This document shows, piece by piece, positions 10,367 through 22,158 of a stretch of DNA of 64,000 nucleotides; positions within the stretch are counted from its first letter, which is position 1; every line of letters starts with the position of its first letter. Where the stretch lies: NCBI GenBank assembly GCA_900642245.1, contig CAAAJI010000006.1, positions 564,925-628,924 on the forward strand, in the 5' to 3' direction. Source of the DNA: Fragilaria radians. Taxonomy: Eukaryota > Bacillariophyta > Fragilariophyceae > Fragilariales > Fragilariaceae. The notes below the pieces were generated by a model. That model ran no database searches and was not told the origin of the DNA. It saw only the letters and a program-made list of their open reading frames with translations. The position numbers and the translations under genes are program-made.

Positions 10367-13141
10367 TCAATCTTCCTGATGAAAAGTACTCAACTCGCTG
10401 GAAAACGTTTGAAGTATATGCATTATGCGATTACTGGACTTTTTTCTTGATTCCTTGACTTGTTCACAAACTAAGTTCCATACTTCATGATTCAAGAAAT
10501 CATCATAAACTTCAACTTTATCCCAACTTTCATAGGATTTCGTGACAGCAATCATATGAATTATATGAGATTGTAATGTACCTGCAAGCTGCGCAAGAGT
10601 TGTCACACTTCTTCTTTTCTTCCTTTTCCCCCATCCAAACCTTGAAAATACATCTGCAGTCATTTTGAGCAGTGCGATAACAGATACCAAGTGATCCGAG
10701 ATTAGTTTGCCAACTGTGCTCATTGTTAAATCAATACTATGGTTGGACATGCAAGATATGGCGCTCTCAAGCAACTTTACCGCACCATTTTCTCGCGACG
10801 TCAGCGTATCAGATTCTCCATCTGTCGACGGCAAACCGGAATTAATGAGCACAATGACCTTAACAAGAAGGCTAGAAGTCTCCTCCCATTGGCTTACTGG
10901 TAGAGCCTCACCGTCCTTAATTACATTCAATAATGATTCACAGCGAAGACGAAGTATCTCTGAAGTCTTGATCAATTTTCCTTTCTTTGGGGGTTTTGAG
11001 ACTTCCAAAACGGCAACTGCACGAACTAGAATGCCATGATAAAATTTTCGACGTATGGAATTTCTTATCAGCTCTTCCTTACTCTCCACATTTACACAAC
11101 GTGGAAGAATTGATAAATCTCTATTGTCAGACAATGATTCCAGCTCTGATAATTTGAGAGAAATAATACTAGGGGCCCCCGTCCATGTGTGTGCCTCTTT
11201 CATAATTCTTGTAGCTCGGATTATGTCGTCATCGCCTCCGACAACACCGTGTGCATGTCCAACATCACCACCCATTAATGGAGCACAATCCATCGTAATT
11301 CCCTTACTTTCCAATAGAGAGAGGGAAAGATTCATTCGATTTCTTTGAAAGCATAGGAATTCATCTGCTTTACTCCAAATACCATTGTCAAGCGCTCGAG
11401 CAACGAAATCACTTGTGTCAGACAACGTTGTGATATGAAATTTCAACGTTTCATTTGCAACCGTTAAGGCCTCTTGATAAAGTCCACCTTCCAGCAAAAT
11501 GGGCAAGATAAAGTAAGAGCAGGAGTCTAATTGAATATGCTTGATACCAAGTTCTCGAAAGAGGACCCAGCAGCGATCAGATGCCTGCAAAGATTTATAT
11601 ATACCAATCAACCTTAATTTTAGATTGGGACTGAAAGGTGAATGTCTAAGTCCCATTTCCAAGAGAGTTGCTGCTGCTACGTAACTTTGTATGGTAGGAG
11701 TTTTCTCACGTAAGAGTTCATCGATTGCAAGTAGAAGAAGTTCATCTGAAGGCTGATTTTCTTTTTGGACTCCTACAGTAGTTGGAAACGATTGCCATGA
11801 TTCAGCTATGTCGGTCCATTGTGGCATGTTCCCTTCTGGTAAGCTCGTTAAGAGTTTTTGCATTGTCTGCAAAGAAAAGATAGAAAGTCGAAGCTTCTTT
11901 CGATCATCTCCGCCTTTTTCTTGCAGGCTTAGAATTCTCATGTTGTCTGCCCATTGAAACATGGATGAAACCTGCTCTTTGGTGGCAAATTGCAAAAAGT
12001 TGTTCATGTACTTTTCTAGATCCAAAAATGCACAAGGTGCATCCTGGGCGAATTTTTCTCCATAAGAAGTTATTGAATCTTGCATATTATCAATTGCATT
12101 TTTCGTTCCATCAAGGTCAAGTAGAGCTAATTCCAAAGAAGCAAGCGCAATACTTCGAGTTTGCCGACACCCTTGCAATCGATTGAGACATTCAGTAGTA
12201 ATTTTCCTCGCGTTCTCGGATCCCCCAGTCTTAACTCCTGAGAAAATCAACGACTTCCAGTAAGACCATTGTCCGGGATGTTTTTCTAACAACTGTTCGT
12301 AAACGCCTTGAGCTCGATCCCATATTTCGAGATTTTCCCAGCATATAGCCTGGAGTTCTAAATTTTGCACTGATGTGAGCTTGGTGAAAGTTGGCAATAT
12401 ATCCAACAGCTCGGTCCATTTTTTCTGCGCCTTGAATGTTTCAATAGCAAGTAAACAGTCTTCTATAGTACATTCGTTACGTTGGACCATTTTGTGAGCT
12501 AAAGACTCGGCGAGACGCGGTAGCATTTCGTGACGCATTGATTTGTCATCCTCTCGAGGAAATTTCCATTGCCAAAGAGCTGTTCTTGCTGCCCAAGAAG
12601 TGTAATGTGGCGAAAGTCGTGCCATTTGCATCGTAATTGCCTGCATGCTTGCCAGTATGGAGTCGTTGTTGGTGGATCTAACTAGAATTTGCAATCCCGC
12701 CGTATACTGCTTTAACAATGTAAAAGGTCGAATATTATTATGGAAGTGTCCTGCCCATGCATACAGCTGATAAACCATTTCGTAACGATTAAGTCCTTGT
12801 AAGGTAATTGCAATGGTTTCAAGTGTCGTTTCGTCGGCGAATTCAATCGGGCAAGAGCTTGAAGGTATTAAATTGGCGCTATCCGTCCAATCCACTCTTT
12901 CTGGCTCTTTATCAAGACTCAGACAAATATCCAGGTCCTTCTCTGCACCAATGACATTCCAACCAAGCAAAGCATGGATAGTGGAAAGCGCTGTGTTTGT
13001 CTGACCGTTCTTGTACTGGGCATACGCCAACAATGAACGACCTAAAACATGAGCTTGAGGCAGAGCAGAGGCTAATTTGACTGCTTTTGCATACTGGTGC
13101 GAATCGAGAGCGACGTAAATAGGATGCACTCTATTCGGCAT
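10367..13141 (-). CDS. NAA25: NatB N-acetyltransferase auxiliary subunit NAA25 (MDM20-like)
   Basis: Single exon, 924 residues, ATG at 13141. The N terminus (HPIYVALDSHQYAKAVKLAS) matches the RPI.DAID...F..ALKL opening of NAA25/Mdm20. It is followed by helical repeats of TPR type, including a segment GLNRYEMVYQLYAWA close to the conserved repeat of this family. The length is close to the human protein. NAA25 anchors the catalytic subunit NAA20 to ribosomes, where NatB acetylates nascent chains beginning Met-Asp, Met-Glu, Met-Asn or Met-Gln. NAA20 is not in the window. No frame breaks are seen. The assignment rests on the N terminus and overall repeat content, because the C-terminal half is divergent. 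Confidence 0.8.
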   Translation of the reverse strand: MPNRVHPIYVALDSHQYAKAVKLASALPQAHVLGRSLLAYAQYKNGQTNTALSTIHALLGWNVIGAEKDLDICLSLDKEPERVDWTDSANLIPSSSCPIEFADETTLETIAITLQGLNRYEMVYQLYAWAGHFHNNIRPFTLLKQYTAGLQILVRSTNNDSILASMQAITMQMARLSPHYTSWAARTALWQWKFPREDDKSMRHEMLPRLAESLAHKMVQRNECTIEDCLLAIETFKAQKKWTELLDILPTFTKLTSVQNLELQAICWENLEIWDRAQGVYEQLLEKHPGQWSYWKSLIFSGVKTGGSENARKITTECLNRLQGCRQTRSIALASLELALLDLDGTKNAIDNMQDSITSYGEKFAQDAPCAFLDLEKYMNNFLQFATKEQVSSMFQWADNMRILSLQEKGGDDRKKLRLSIFSLQTMQKLLTSLPEGNMPQWTDIAESWQSFPTTVGVQKENQPSDELLLLAIDELLREKTPTIQSYVAAATLLEMGLRHSPFSPNLKLRLIGIYKSLQASDRCWVLFRELGIKHIQLDSCSYFILPILLEGGLYQEALTVANETLKFHITTLSDTSDFVARALDNGIWSKADEFLCFQRNRMNLSLSLLESKGITMDCAPLMGGDVGHAHGVVGGDDDIIRATRIMKEAHTWTGAPSIISLKLSELESLSDNRDLSILPRCVNVESKEELIRNSIRRKFYHGILVRAVAVLEVSKPPKKGKLIKTSEILRLRCESLLNVIKDGEALPVSQWEETSSLLVKVIVLINSGLPSTDGESDTLTSRENGAVKLLESAISCMSNHSIDLTMSTVGKLISDHLVSVIALLKMTADVFSRFGWGKRKKRRSVTTLAQLAGTLQSHIIHMIAVTKSYESWDKVEVYDDFLNHEVWNLVCEQVKESRKKSSNRIMHILQTFSSELSTFHQED

Positions 13142-13604
13142 CGCGATTGGCCACAGATTTTGTTTTGTTATCGTGGTTTAGCGTCAATAAATCGCTCAAC
13201 CAATCATTTTGTCGGTATTCAGTACTTGGAAGTTCCGGAATTTTAGAAATTGTATTGAGCGTTACCAGTGTGTATAGTAAAAATTATTCCCACTAAACGG
13301 TATCATGAGTGCATCTTGTTAACAAGGCCAACAATGACCAGCATCAATCATCCCTTAATGCATGTATATTATACGTTTTAGATCAGTATTAAAAAGGGAC
13401 CACCAAGACAAGATATTGATGTTAGAGTATTCAATATTGCCTTGGCATGCTGGGCATGCAAACACTAACGTTTTTGAAACGGATGTCTTACCTAGTTTAT
13501 AATCATGGAAATTAAATCACCATATTTGAAAAGTCATCATAGAAACGTTACACTCCTAAGTAGGATCAGAATTGTCTAGCAGCCACAAAATTCACTGGGT
13601 CACA

Positions 13605-13690
13605 GTGATAACTGCTGTCACATTCAAAGGAATGGTTACTTGCAAATGTAATAACTGTAGTCACAAACATAGGAATGGTTACTTGCATCC
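13605..13690. repeat. Imperfect two-copy tandem repeat, period 43 bp
   Basis: Units starting at 13605 and 13648 share the core GGAATGGTTACTTGCA and a diverged first half (TAACTG.TGTCACA versus TAACTGTAGTCACA). Non-coding. Confidence 0.7.
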
Positions 13691-14559
13691 AGACTAGTAA
13701 AAACCACATGTGAATAATACCATGAGGATGAGCAAGGAAAGCTGATTAAAGGGAAAATAATGATAAACTTACGTATTTGATAAAGACTGTGCAAATTACA
13801 GTACAAAATTGTCTAAGGACATCATCGAGGAAGTGCATCAGATGCTTTAGACACAGATGCCACGCAACAAATTACCAGCAAATCCAATACGCATTGTTCT
13901 TTTATGTTAGTAAATAATCCTGTATTAGAAAAACAGATACAAAGAAGATTGGTAAAATAGTATGAAAATGATTGATGAAAAGAAAAATTATGTTCCTTTC
14001 AAAATTCTTCTCGAAAAGTGAAAAGCCGTGGAAGGCACGTATGTCACTTATGTCAAGGTCCATTTTCAATTCAAATATATCTGAATGGGCAAGTAGCTTT
14101 CTATTAGATGAAATCAGTGTGAGAGTCTATGAAATACTAATGTCAATCAATCTGAGGAGATAACTCGGAATATACCATAGAATGCGGAGAAACGTATGAC
14201 ATGAGAAGCAGCGACTATTCCAGTGGAAAATCTCAGTCATAGCATGACAATAGGTTTAGTCACTTTCATAGTTCTAAAACGGAATTCGGCAAACACGAAT
14301 AATAGATGCAAACTATACTCCTTTAGGACCCAAGAGGAGTCAGCTAACAAAATTCTTAAGGAATATGTAGCCCTTTCCAAGGAAGGAATATTAACCCGTG
14401 ATAATTGTCCCTGTCTACCTAGAAATAATATACTAAAATTCAGGATTACAAGGCAAACAGTAGATCTGGCGTATAGGCGGAATAGTAGTAAGACAATCAT
14501 AATTCTTGGGAAAACTAGGGTTCCTAGAAGAACTCAGAGACAAGATTATTTTGAATGAG

Positions 14560-14572
14560 CCCCCCCCCCCCC
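14560..14572. repeat. Homopolymer run of 13 C
   Basis: Positions 14560-14572 are all C, in an otherwise AT-rich background. The exact length may be unreliable in sequencing. Confidence 0.9.
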
Positions 14573-15430
14573 AGATTCGTAACCCAAATTGAAGTGAAAA
14601 AAGAAGCCTAAAGCCAAACTTGCTACAATGTCTGAATTACATGACAGCATAGGGAGTATGTTGAGGTCATTTGAGCCGCTAATATGATTGACGAAAATGT
14701 CCAACATAATATTTTTTGCTAGAAAACACATAGAAAATATGTTGTACGTACTACATTACAATCGAAGCAATACCACACACTAGTTTTGTGAAATTAATAT
14801 TCATGGACTCTTTCCATTCAAAGCAGCTTGTGCGGAGAATTATTGTGCAAACGCAGATGTACCCCTAGAATGAAATGAAATATGCAGCAATAACGTGAAT
14901 CAAACTCCACGTAATGGAGGTGGCAAAACCCTAGTGGATGTTAGAGGCATCAAACGAAAGCAAGATGCAGGGCATTAGGGATGGTATGAAATGACGAAAC
15001 ACATTTTTTAGATAATATCTTGCGCAAAATCATTAGGACTATAGCAATAAACGATTGAATACTGATTAAAGCAAAATATACTCTTTTGAAGTATGCTTAG
15101 GAAAAAAAAACATTCCAGATCAACACAGAGATTAAGACAAAGTCACTTAACATGTTCAAATAGACACTGAAAGGAAACCCTACTATTACAATTTGTAGTT
15201 TACTTTATATTCATGATACTTTCTTTGCATTTGTCCTTGTATGCATTTAATGCTTCCCCTTAGTCTGCCAGGATGAAGCATCTATATCTGTCTTCGAGAA
15301 GGTCGTTTTTTTTACCTTCAATTATTCCTAACCTTATGAAAGTTAGGAATAGATCAAGAATCATAAAGAAGGAAAGGTCATTATTTCTGAAGATTGAATT
15401 ATTGGAAGAAAGTAAAAGCCTGTGCACAAC

Positions 15431-16507
15431 ATGACCGAAGCCAAGGAGATGACTTGCGTCCTCATTTATGGAGGGAACACTGGATGGATTGGAGGCTTGA
15501 TGCACGAGCTCATTGAAAAGGAGTACCGTAAGTTACATTGATGGCTTTGTTCCGAAATACTGAATCTTCTTGACATGAAAACATGATTCGGGAGGTCATT
15601 ACAATGATGTTTGCTTCGCATTTCTAAAAGATTTTTATTCCGAACTGCAGCAAACGTCAAGGTGTTCAATTCCCAAGTGCGTGTGGAAAATCGCGAATCT
15701 GTAGCAAAAGAGCTCGATGAAATTCAGCCATCCCATGTTCTTATGGCCGCTGGCATTACGGGTCGTCCTAACATCGACTGGTGCGAGGATAATAAACCTG
15801 AGACTATTCGTACCAACGTGATTGGAACCTTAAACGTAGCGGATTTGAGCATGATGAGAGGTATTCATTGTACCGTCTACGCCACTGGATGTATCTTCAA
15901 ATACGACGATGCCCATCCATTGGGATCTGGAATCGGCTTTACCGAAGAAGATTCCCCTAATTTTGATGGTTCATTCTACAGTCAAACTAAAGGTTACATG
16001 GAACCCATGCTCAAGTGCTATCCAAACTGCCTTGTTCTGAGGGTTAGGATGCCTGTGTCTGACGATTTGATACACCGAAACTTCGTAACTAAGATTGTAA
16101 AGTACGAGAGAGTTGTCAATATTCCTAACTCCATGACCATTCTTCATGAAATGCTTCCAGCCTCTTTAGCTATGGCCATAAAAGGGCTTACAGGTGTCTA
16201 CAATTTCACAAACCCAGGAGTTATTTCTCACAACGAGGTGCTGGATCTTTATACGAAGTACATTGATCCCACATACACTTACACCAACTTTACCGAAGAA
16301 GAACAGAATCAGGTTATCAAGGCACCTCGTTCTAACAACGAGCTCGATACCACAAAGTTGATGAGAGATATGCCAGAGGGAGTTGAGATCAACGAGATTA
16401 AAGTGGCTTACGAGAAATGCTTCCAACGCATGCAAGTAAACCTAACTAATATGGGATGGCTTCCTAATAACATGCCAGCTGAGTTCGTTCGTAAGCCTAA
16501 AGAATAG
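15431..16507 (+). CDS. UDP-4-keto-6-deoxyglucose 3,5-epimerase/4-reductase (rhamnose synthase, NRS/ER type)
   Basis: Two exons, 15431-15527 and 15651-16507, separated by a 123 bp GT-AG intron, give 317 residues. Exon 1 is short and supplies the Rossmann-fold NAD(P)H motif GGNTGWIGG at 14-22. The join reads LIEKEYPNVKVFN. The extended SDR catalytic pair is Tyr142-x3-Lys146 in YSQTK. RVRMPVSDDL, VVNIPNSMTIL, FTNPGVISHNEVL and APRSNNELDTTKL are near-identical to the plant NRS/ER (UER1) enzyme, which converts UDP-4-keto-6-deoxyglucose to UDP-beta-L-rhamnose in the cytosol. Length agrees with the stand-alone plant enzyme of about 300 residues. It would act after a separate 4,6-dehydratase not present here. 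Rhamnose would feed cell-wall or exopolysaccharide synthesis. Confidence 0.95.
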
Positions 16508-18037
16508 AAATCATCTTGAAATTAGTTTTAAAGTTTTCTATTATAGACTATTTCCCCCTTCAATAGACAAGGTTTCTCAAGGTACTTCCTCCCGCCGAAT
16601 TCTGACACAGAGGCGTCTTTATTTTCATTGATCCGCGTTTTGAAAACGTTTCACACTACCCTACTGGTGATATTGAAATCATTTTTTACTAACGGTTACC
16701 TTAACCGAAACATGGGACGGATAAGACATCACATGAGTTTTTGGTTACCAATAAACATATGTCACGAAAATAACAATTCAGACCATTATTGACTAATATC
16801 CCCATAAACAAATGCGAGCTTCAAACGTAAACAATAGTGACAGCATTTAGTTCAACTTTTGATTTTGACAAAGAGGACTTAGAATACAAGCCAGTTGAAA
16901 AGATTGGTTCAAATGATCCTACACTTGTTGAGTGTTTCTATAAAATACAAACAAGGCTTTTTGCTGGAAAGTTGTAGAAAATGGATGTCACTCTATCCAG
17001 TCTAAGTTTTATCTTGAGTTAAACTGCTATGCGTTACCCTCACGAAGGGGCCCATGCAAGTGGTAGATTCATTTGGAAATCTGGTCCAGACCCAGACTTA
17101 ACACTGCCTCGGAGCTTTGTTTCCAACACTTTTCAGCAGCTTTTGTTCTCAACTCTAGTTTTCCTTCTACAGAAACTCAAGCTGCTCCCTTTCAATTGGC
17201 AGCCGTACTTTGGGATTCACATGTTACAGTTTTCTTCTTCTATTCCAAGTGCAATTGACTTCTGTACTGTACTGCAAGCTTCATAGGCTGCTATTGCCTT
17301 CTACTATCTTCAAGTTCAATAGGCAGCTGTATAACAGACTTCATTAATTACAATTGTCTTCTATCAATATTCAAATTCAACGTTTGTTGTCGTACTTTAA
17401 TTTTTGTTTTTGAGTTGTTCCATCCTTTTTTGTCAAAAACCTTTATGCTGCAAACCCTTTGGCATCTACCGCCTTTAATTTGAGCTAAAGCGTAACACAA
17501 GACAAAGAAAACAGTAATAGCAAATCGTCATCAAAAATATCATTTGAGGGTCTTCGGAAATCCAAAGTGTATTTTTTTCAATTAATTGAATGAAAATAAA
17601 GGAATTTTATGATTTATATGAATCTATCTAGCATGAAAGCTACGATTCGATCGATAATCCTTGATCTTAAGTTTGTCCATAGCTTGTTTTAAAGCAAATA
17701 TCTATGTGATTCCAAATTCCAAGAGACATCATGAAAGTCTTATCTCTGGTAAAGTCTTTCCAGCTTATAACTTGAATAATCTTGGTTAAAAGATGATGAG
17801 GAAATATCTGAGCGGCTTATTTCTTTTTGATGATTGGGGCGTACTAATGTTAAAGCTAAGTTATACAGCGTGTCACTGCAAAGTAAGAAATACTGTTTTG
17901 ATATTTTGGAATGCTTTAACTCTCAAGTTTCTTTGATTAGATTAACTTTGAAAACTAATTCTGATAAAAAAAGACACTACATGCGACAGCAACATATCTT
18001 CATCAAGTGATTTGCCAAAAGTTACCAAGTCAACAAT

Positions 18038-18173
18038 GGATCAAAGAAAGCGAACGTACACAAAATTTGTCCTAAGCATCCACTCTAAAGTCGCATTTTG
18101 AGGAAGACTTTAATGAAACTAAGTAGAATCATGAAGGAAGCCATAATTATATAGCGGAAGATGACCATCCAAA
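18038..18173. repeat. Direct repeat, copy 1 (136 bp)
   Basis: Begins GGATCAAAGAAAGC and ends GATGACCATCCAAA. It matches the copy at 18699-18834 with about nine mismatches by eye and no length difference. It may be the terminal repeat of a small non-autonomous element, but the ends are not TG...CA and I see no target duplication. Confidence 0.9.
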
Positions 18174-18698
18174 TTCTCTATGTGAGAATTGAGATAGAAA
18201 AATTATGTCCTATTTTAAGGAAATTATGAAAAACTACTCTTGTTTTCTAATCGTGAAAGATTGAAGTCTTGACTGACAAATTTTTCATTATGATAATATT
18301 TATTTAGATCAGTCTTTTATTTATTGTCTTTGGCTATGCTAGCTTGTCAAATATCTTTTGACTTCTCTTTATTTAGGGATAAGCATATTACTTATAAAAA
18401 GGTTCGTGAAACACATGTGATTTATTATCACCTAAATTTTAGAGACCTTTGATTAGTATCATCTACAATTTTCGAACAGAAAAAAACAACAAGTATTAAT
18501 ATTGTCATTTGTTGTTTTTAGATGTGCAAATATATCTGATATGTTTATCATCTAGATTAACATGTACTAGCAACACTGGACGTCTCCAAACGTTGGTACA
18601 AAATTACATCTCTTGAATTAATCTCTTTTATAGATTAATGCGGTGTGTTTAACTTAAATCATAAAGTATTATCTTCTAGTATTGTAGAATATAGTACA

Positions 18699-18834
18699 GG
18701 ATCAAAGAAAGCAAACGTACACAAATTTTGTCCTAAGCATCCAGTCTAAAGTCGCATTTTGATGAAGACTTTAATGAAATTAAGTAGAATCATGTAAGTA
18801 GCCATAATTATATAGCGAAAGATGACCATCCAAA
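18699..18834. repeat. Direct repeat, copy 2 (136 bp)
   Basis: Second copy of the 18038-18173 sequence, same orientation, starting 661 bp further on. The 525 bp between the copies has no open frame of note. Confidence 0.9.
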
Positions 18835-20003
18835 CAAAGTACAGTGAAGCCAAGTCTTACCATCACGGGTTATTTGGGATAGAAATATTGGCGGTTTTGA
18901 ATAATTATGGAACAAAGTTGAATACATTAAAATAAATCATACTTAGATAGAGGTACAGACTGTTGTATAGATTTCTTAGATGAGGCAACCCAAATTAAGA
19001 TTATATGGCGCATTGCTCAATACATGCCAAAGTGGTGAAAGTCACAGGATTCTCATGGAGAATGGGACCAAACAAGACTGATTACGGTCATGGTATCAGT
19101 TTCTTTAGCAATACGAAATCGATAGTGATAAAAATGTCAGGTAAAAAAGACTTGAAAATCTCGAAAATACTTTGTTTCATAGGAATATCGGGGTGGTTGA
19201 TTAAAATGGATTTAAGGCTTTGAATTTGCCTTTACTTAGCTTGCAATTCTTGGACAGTAAATCTGACATGATGAAATATCTTAGTTGACTTTGCATCTGA
19301 AGGATTAATTAGTGAACCTTTATTTGCGAAACATGTTACTTCCTTCAATCGCACGCCATGACTTTCAGAGATTATTTGAAAAAACAAGTAGCATAGCAAC
19401 TCAGTTTAATGATTCACCCATGAAATCTTGGGTGGTACGTGGAATCATTATTAATCATCCCAAAACCCAATTAGGTATCTGATTGTCATCATCTCCCTAC
19501 AAGATGCATACCTTTTAATGCAAAAAGGCCAAATAGAATCACATTTGCTGATAGTAATGGCTTGGTTCGTCTTCTGCTAAATTCAGCAAAGTGTTTACAT
19601 ACACAACAATGATAATTCTGCATCCCTGTTTTATGGTAAGCAATGCTGCTTTGATAAAGGTGCTTAAGGTGTCCGACATGAATTAATAACAGACTCTTTG
19701 TCACATAAGGCATTCACTTGTCCATCTATGGGAACACCAAACCATCATAACTTGGAGAGCAAAGGTAGCGTCCTTCCAAATGTTGAAGTTTCAACAGTTC
19801 GTCACTAAAAAATATTATTAGGAGAAAAGAATATGTATCGCTAAAGTTTATTTCTCCTAAATAATTTTGTAACGTTCACCGAGGCGTTGAAACTCCCGAT
19901 TTCTCTAGCAACACTTTTTGTGGCACCGTTATTATCGTCAATCATATCTGCTTCTGATCAATGAGTCATCCAAGGTCCAAATCTTAAAGTAAAGGACAAG
20001 GAT

Positions 20004-21737
20004 ATGACAGATAGTAAATCATACGATTTGAGCACGTATCGTTTCACTGGTCGAGACCAAGAAGGATTAGCTCCAATTGACTCCTTTGACAACACTATAG
20101 CAACGTCGATCAGTACTCATGCTCAAATAAAACAATCTGTCGCATACGTCTATCACCCATCCTCTAAACAAGCATCATCGTTTCCACAGGGAGGAAATCA
20201 GACTGCTCAGAGCTTGACTTGGCGGCTAGATCCTGATGAGAGTTTGAGTGATTGGATTTTGACAGTTGTTTCCAATCCTGAATTAGAGTGTGATTCAGGA
20301 GGAAAAGAAAAGGATGATGATTCAGACGAAGAAGAAAATTCGGAGGATCGTGATGATAAGCAACCGAATTTCACTGCTCCTGACATTAAGGGTCGTAAAC
20401 AACAGAACCTTCCGTCTACAAAATATTTTGTGCATCGAACTCAATTGGCTGTGGGCCCTAGAAGAAGCGAATACTTCGCCAAATTATTTCGACAACTGAC
20501 AATTACTCAAAAGAGATCAACGACAGGAACAAGGATAGAACTTCGGCCATCTGCAGCTGAAGCATTTCCGGCAATGTTGGATTTTATTTATTCTCCCGTA
20601 GGTACACCTCCGGTTGTGACAACCGAAACAGCAGTTGCCCTTCGGCACCTTTCGACTTGTTTTGGCATAAGAGAGTTATTTGATTATGTTACAGAATTCA
20701 TAAAGTCTGATCTTTCTCCGGAAACCTCCCCTTTGTACCTGCTTGAAGCTGATACTTACTCTCACGATAAGTTGAGATCAGCTGCTCTTAACGCCTGTGC
20801 AGAATACTTTGAAAGCATTAAATTCAGTCGCATAGTAACGCTCACGCCTTCTCTGTTGAAAGAAGTCATTCTTTCATCGAACCTTCATGCATCTAGTCGA
20901 GTCTTAAGTTCAAGAGTGGCGTCTTATTGTCGATGTCGACCCGGTTTGGTAGACGCTAAAATGTTGCAACTGTTGACGAGACCGGATAGGATGCCAGAAA
21001 TTGCTCCGGAAGAATCATTGTTTTTCTTGAACTTAATCTCAGAAGTCGATGAGGATTGTGATGATGAGAGTGTAGGAGGACGAAGGTCAGGGGGGAAAGA
21101 TAGCCTTTATCACCGATGTTTAGAGGCTTCAGTGGATTTGATGAAAATGGTGATAGAGCAGAAATCACAAGGATTAAATAAAAAGATATCTACCCCTGCT
21201 CGAAATGCCGCCAAAGAATACTATAGCTTACCGGCAGCTATGAAAATTGATCTATTAGAATATGCATTGTCAAAAAGTCCGAGTAATCATGATCATAAAT
21301 TATTGGAGCAGGCACATTTAGAGGCTCAGAGGAGAAATAATGAAGAGAGTTTACAGAAGTTCAAAGAAATGAAGGCAGAGATGGAAAGAATGCAACGCAA
21401 ATACGAGAAAAAGCTAGCTTCTCAAGAGGCACGTATTGTGGCTCAAGAACAAGAAATATCCGCTTATGCTAAGGAGTTATCAAGATTTATCAGAGTTCCA
21501 AATGCGTTTGAAATTCCTGAATCAAAAAATGAATACTCTTATGCATCGAACCACGAGATCGATATTTACGGACAAAGAATGTACGGGGACGTTCCACCGA
21601 CAGCATTACCTCGATTTGGAGGAAGACAAGGGAAGGATGGATGGGTGTTTCACGAAAGATGTCGCAACAAGGTTGGGCAGCGAGAAAACTGTTATTGGCC
21701 AGTCTTCGTCTATAAGGGAGATGGTTCTACATCGTAA
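20004..21737 (+). CDS. BTB/POZ domain protein with C-terminal coiled coil
   Basis: Single exon, 577 residues. After a low-complexity N terminus, residues about 79-235 read as a BTB/POZ fold: LSDWILTVV, then after an acidic insertion at 101-118 (EKDDDSDEEENSEDRDD), KYFVHRTQLAVGPRRSEYF, MLDFIYSP, ALRHLSTCFGIRELFDYV. A BACK-like helical region follows. Residues about 440-495 form a strongly charged coiled coil, with a tail rich in Gly, Arg and aromatic residues. BTB proteins often dimerise or adapt substrates for cullin-3 ligases, but no Kelch, MATH or NPH3 signature is visible, so the partner is unknown. The gene is convergent with CTF18, 421 bp apart. Confidence 0.85.
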   Translation: MTDSKSYDLSTYRFTGRDQEGLAPIDSFDNTIATSISTHAQIKQSVAYVYHPSSKQASSFPQGGNQTAQSLTWRLDPDESLSDWILTVVSNPELECDSGGKEKDDDSDEEENSEDRDDKQPNFTAPDIKGRKQQNLPSTKYFVHRTQLAVGPRRSEYFAKLFRQLTITQKRSTTGTRIELRPSAAEAFPAMLDFIYSPVGTPPVVTTETAVALRHLSTCFGIRELFDYVTEFIKSDLSPETSPLYLLEADTYSHDKLRSAALNACAEYFESIKFSRIVTLTPSLLKEVILSSNLHASSRVLSSRVASYCRCRPGLVDAKMLQLLTRPDRMPEIAPEESLFFLNLISEVDEDCDDESVGGRRSGGKDSLYHRCLEASVDLMKMVIEQKSQGLNKKISTPARNAAKEYYSLPAAMKIDLLEYALSKSPSNHDHKLLEQAHLEAQRRNNEESLQKFKEMKAEMERMQRKYEKKLASQEARIVAQEQEISAYAKELSRFIRVPNAFEIPESKNEYSYASNHEIDIYGQRMYGDVPPTALPRFGGRQGKDGWVFHERCRNKVGQRENCYWPVFVYKGDGSTS

Positions 21738-22158
21738 GCTCTTGAATGTAATCTTATTGTTAAGGGAGAATTTTCAAGTAATGGCGATATTGCGTTACCT
21801 TTCACTTGTTATAGAGATCCTAGGCTTTGACAGATGTTGGATAACGCTAGACCTATATTGACCAATCCCGTATGCAATTATTCATGCCCCGAACTTTGAT
21901 ACTGATCTTAAGTTGTCAGTTAATGGGGTAAAGCATACTCAACCAATCTCTTTTGCTTGATTTTTAATACTTTAAAAGAGAAATTCGAATATCAAAAGAG
22001 TACTTATACAGCCCTTCATATACTTCTCATATGGTAAATTACAGATTTGTTAGCTAATCCAACGCTAGTGTATTCACCTTTGATCACGATGTCCGAAATC
22101 ATGTGAAACAAACTCAAGGATACTTGCAACTCTAAAGGACTTGACGCAACAAGCGTTG
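21738..22158. other. Intergenic between convergent genes
   Basis: 421 bp between two 3' ends. It should carry both 3' untranslated regions; no motif is visible. Confidence 0.5.

Larger units (their letters stand above)
13142..15430. other. Intergenic, 2.3 kb
   Basis: AT-rich non-coding sequence. It contains a short two-copy tandem repeat at 13605-13690 and a run of 13 C at 14560-14572. Small open frames near 13972-14163, 14223-14558 and 14546-14731 have no recognisable content and sit in sequence of non-coding composition. The right end is presumably the promoter of the rhamnose synthase gene. Confidence 0.5.
16508..20003. other. Gene desert, 3.5 kb
   Basis: No supported gene. Open frames at 17029-17286, 19005-19223 and 19489-19713 are short and lack recognisable content. 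The only clear structure is a pair of 136 bp direct repeats at 18038 and 18699. A T/C-rich stretch with recurring CTTCTA and TTCAA motifs spans about 17100-17400. Confidence 0.55.

Noticed and set aside
14223..14558. 111-codon plus-strand frame and its antisense partner
   Set aside because: Composition resembles non-coding DNA and neither translation shows any domain.
18038..18834. Annotation as a TRIM-type LTR retroelement
   Set aside because: Ends do not read TG...CA, no target duplication was found and no primer site could be confirmed by eye.
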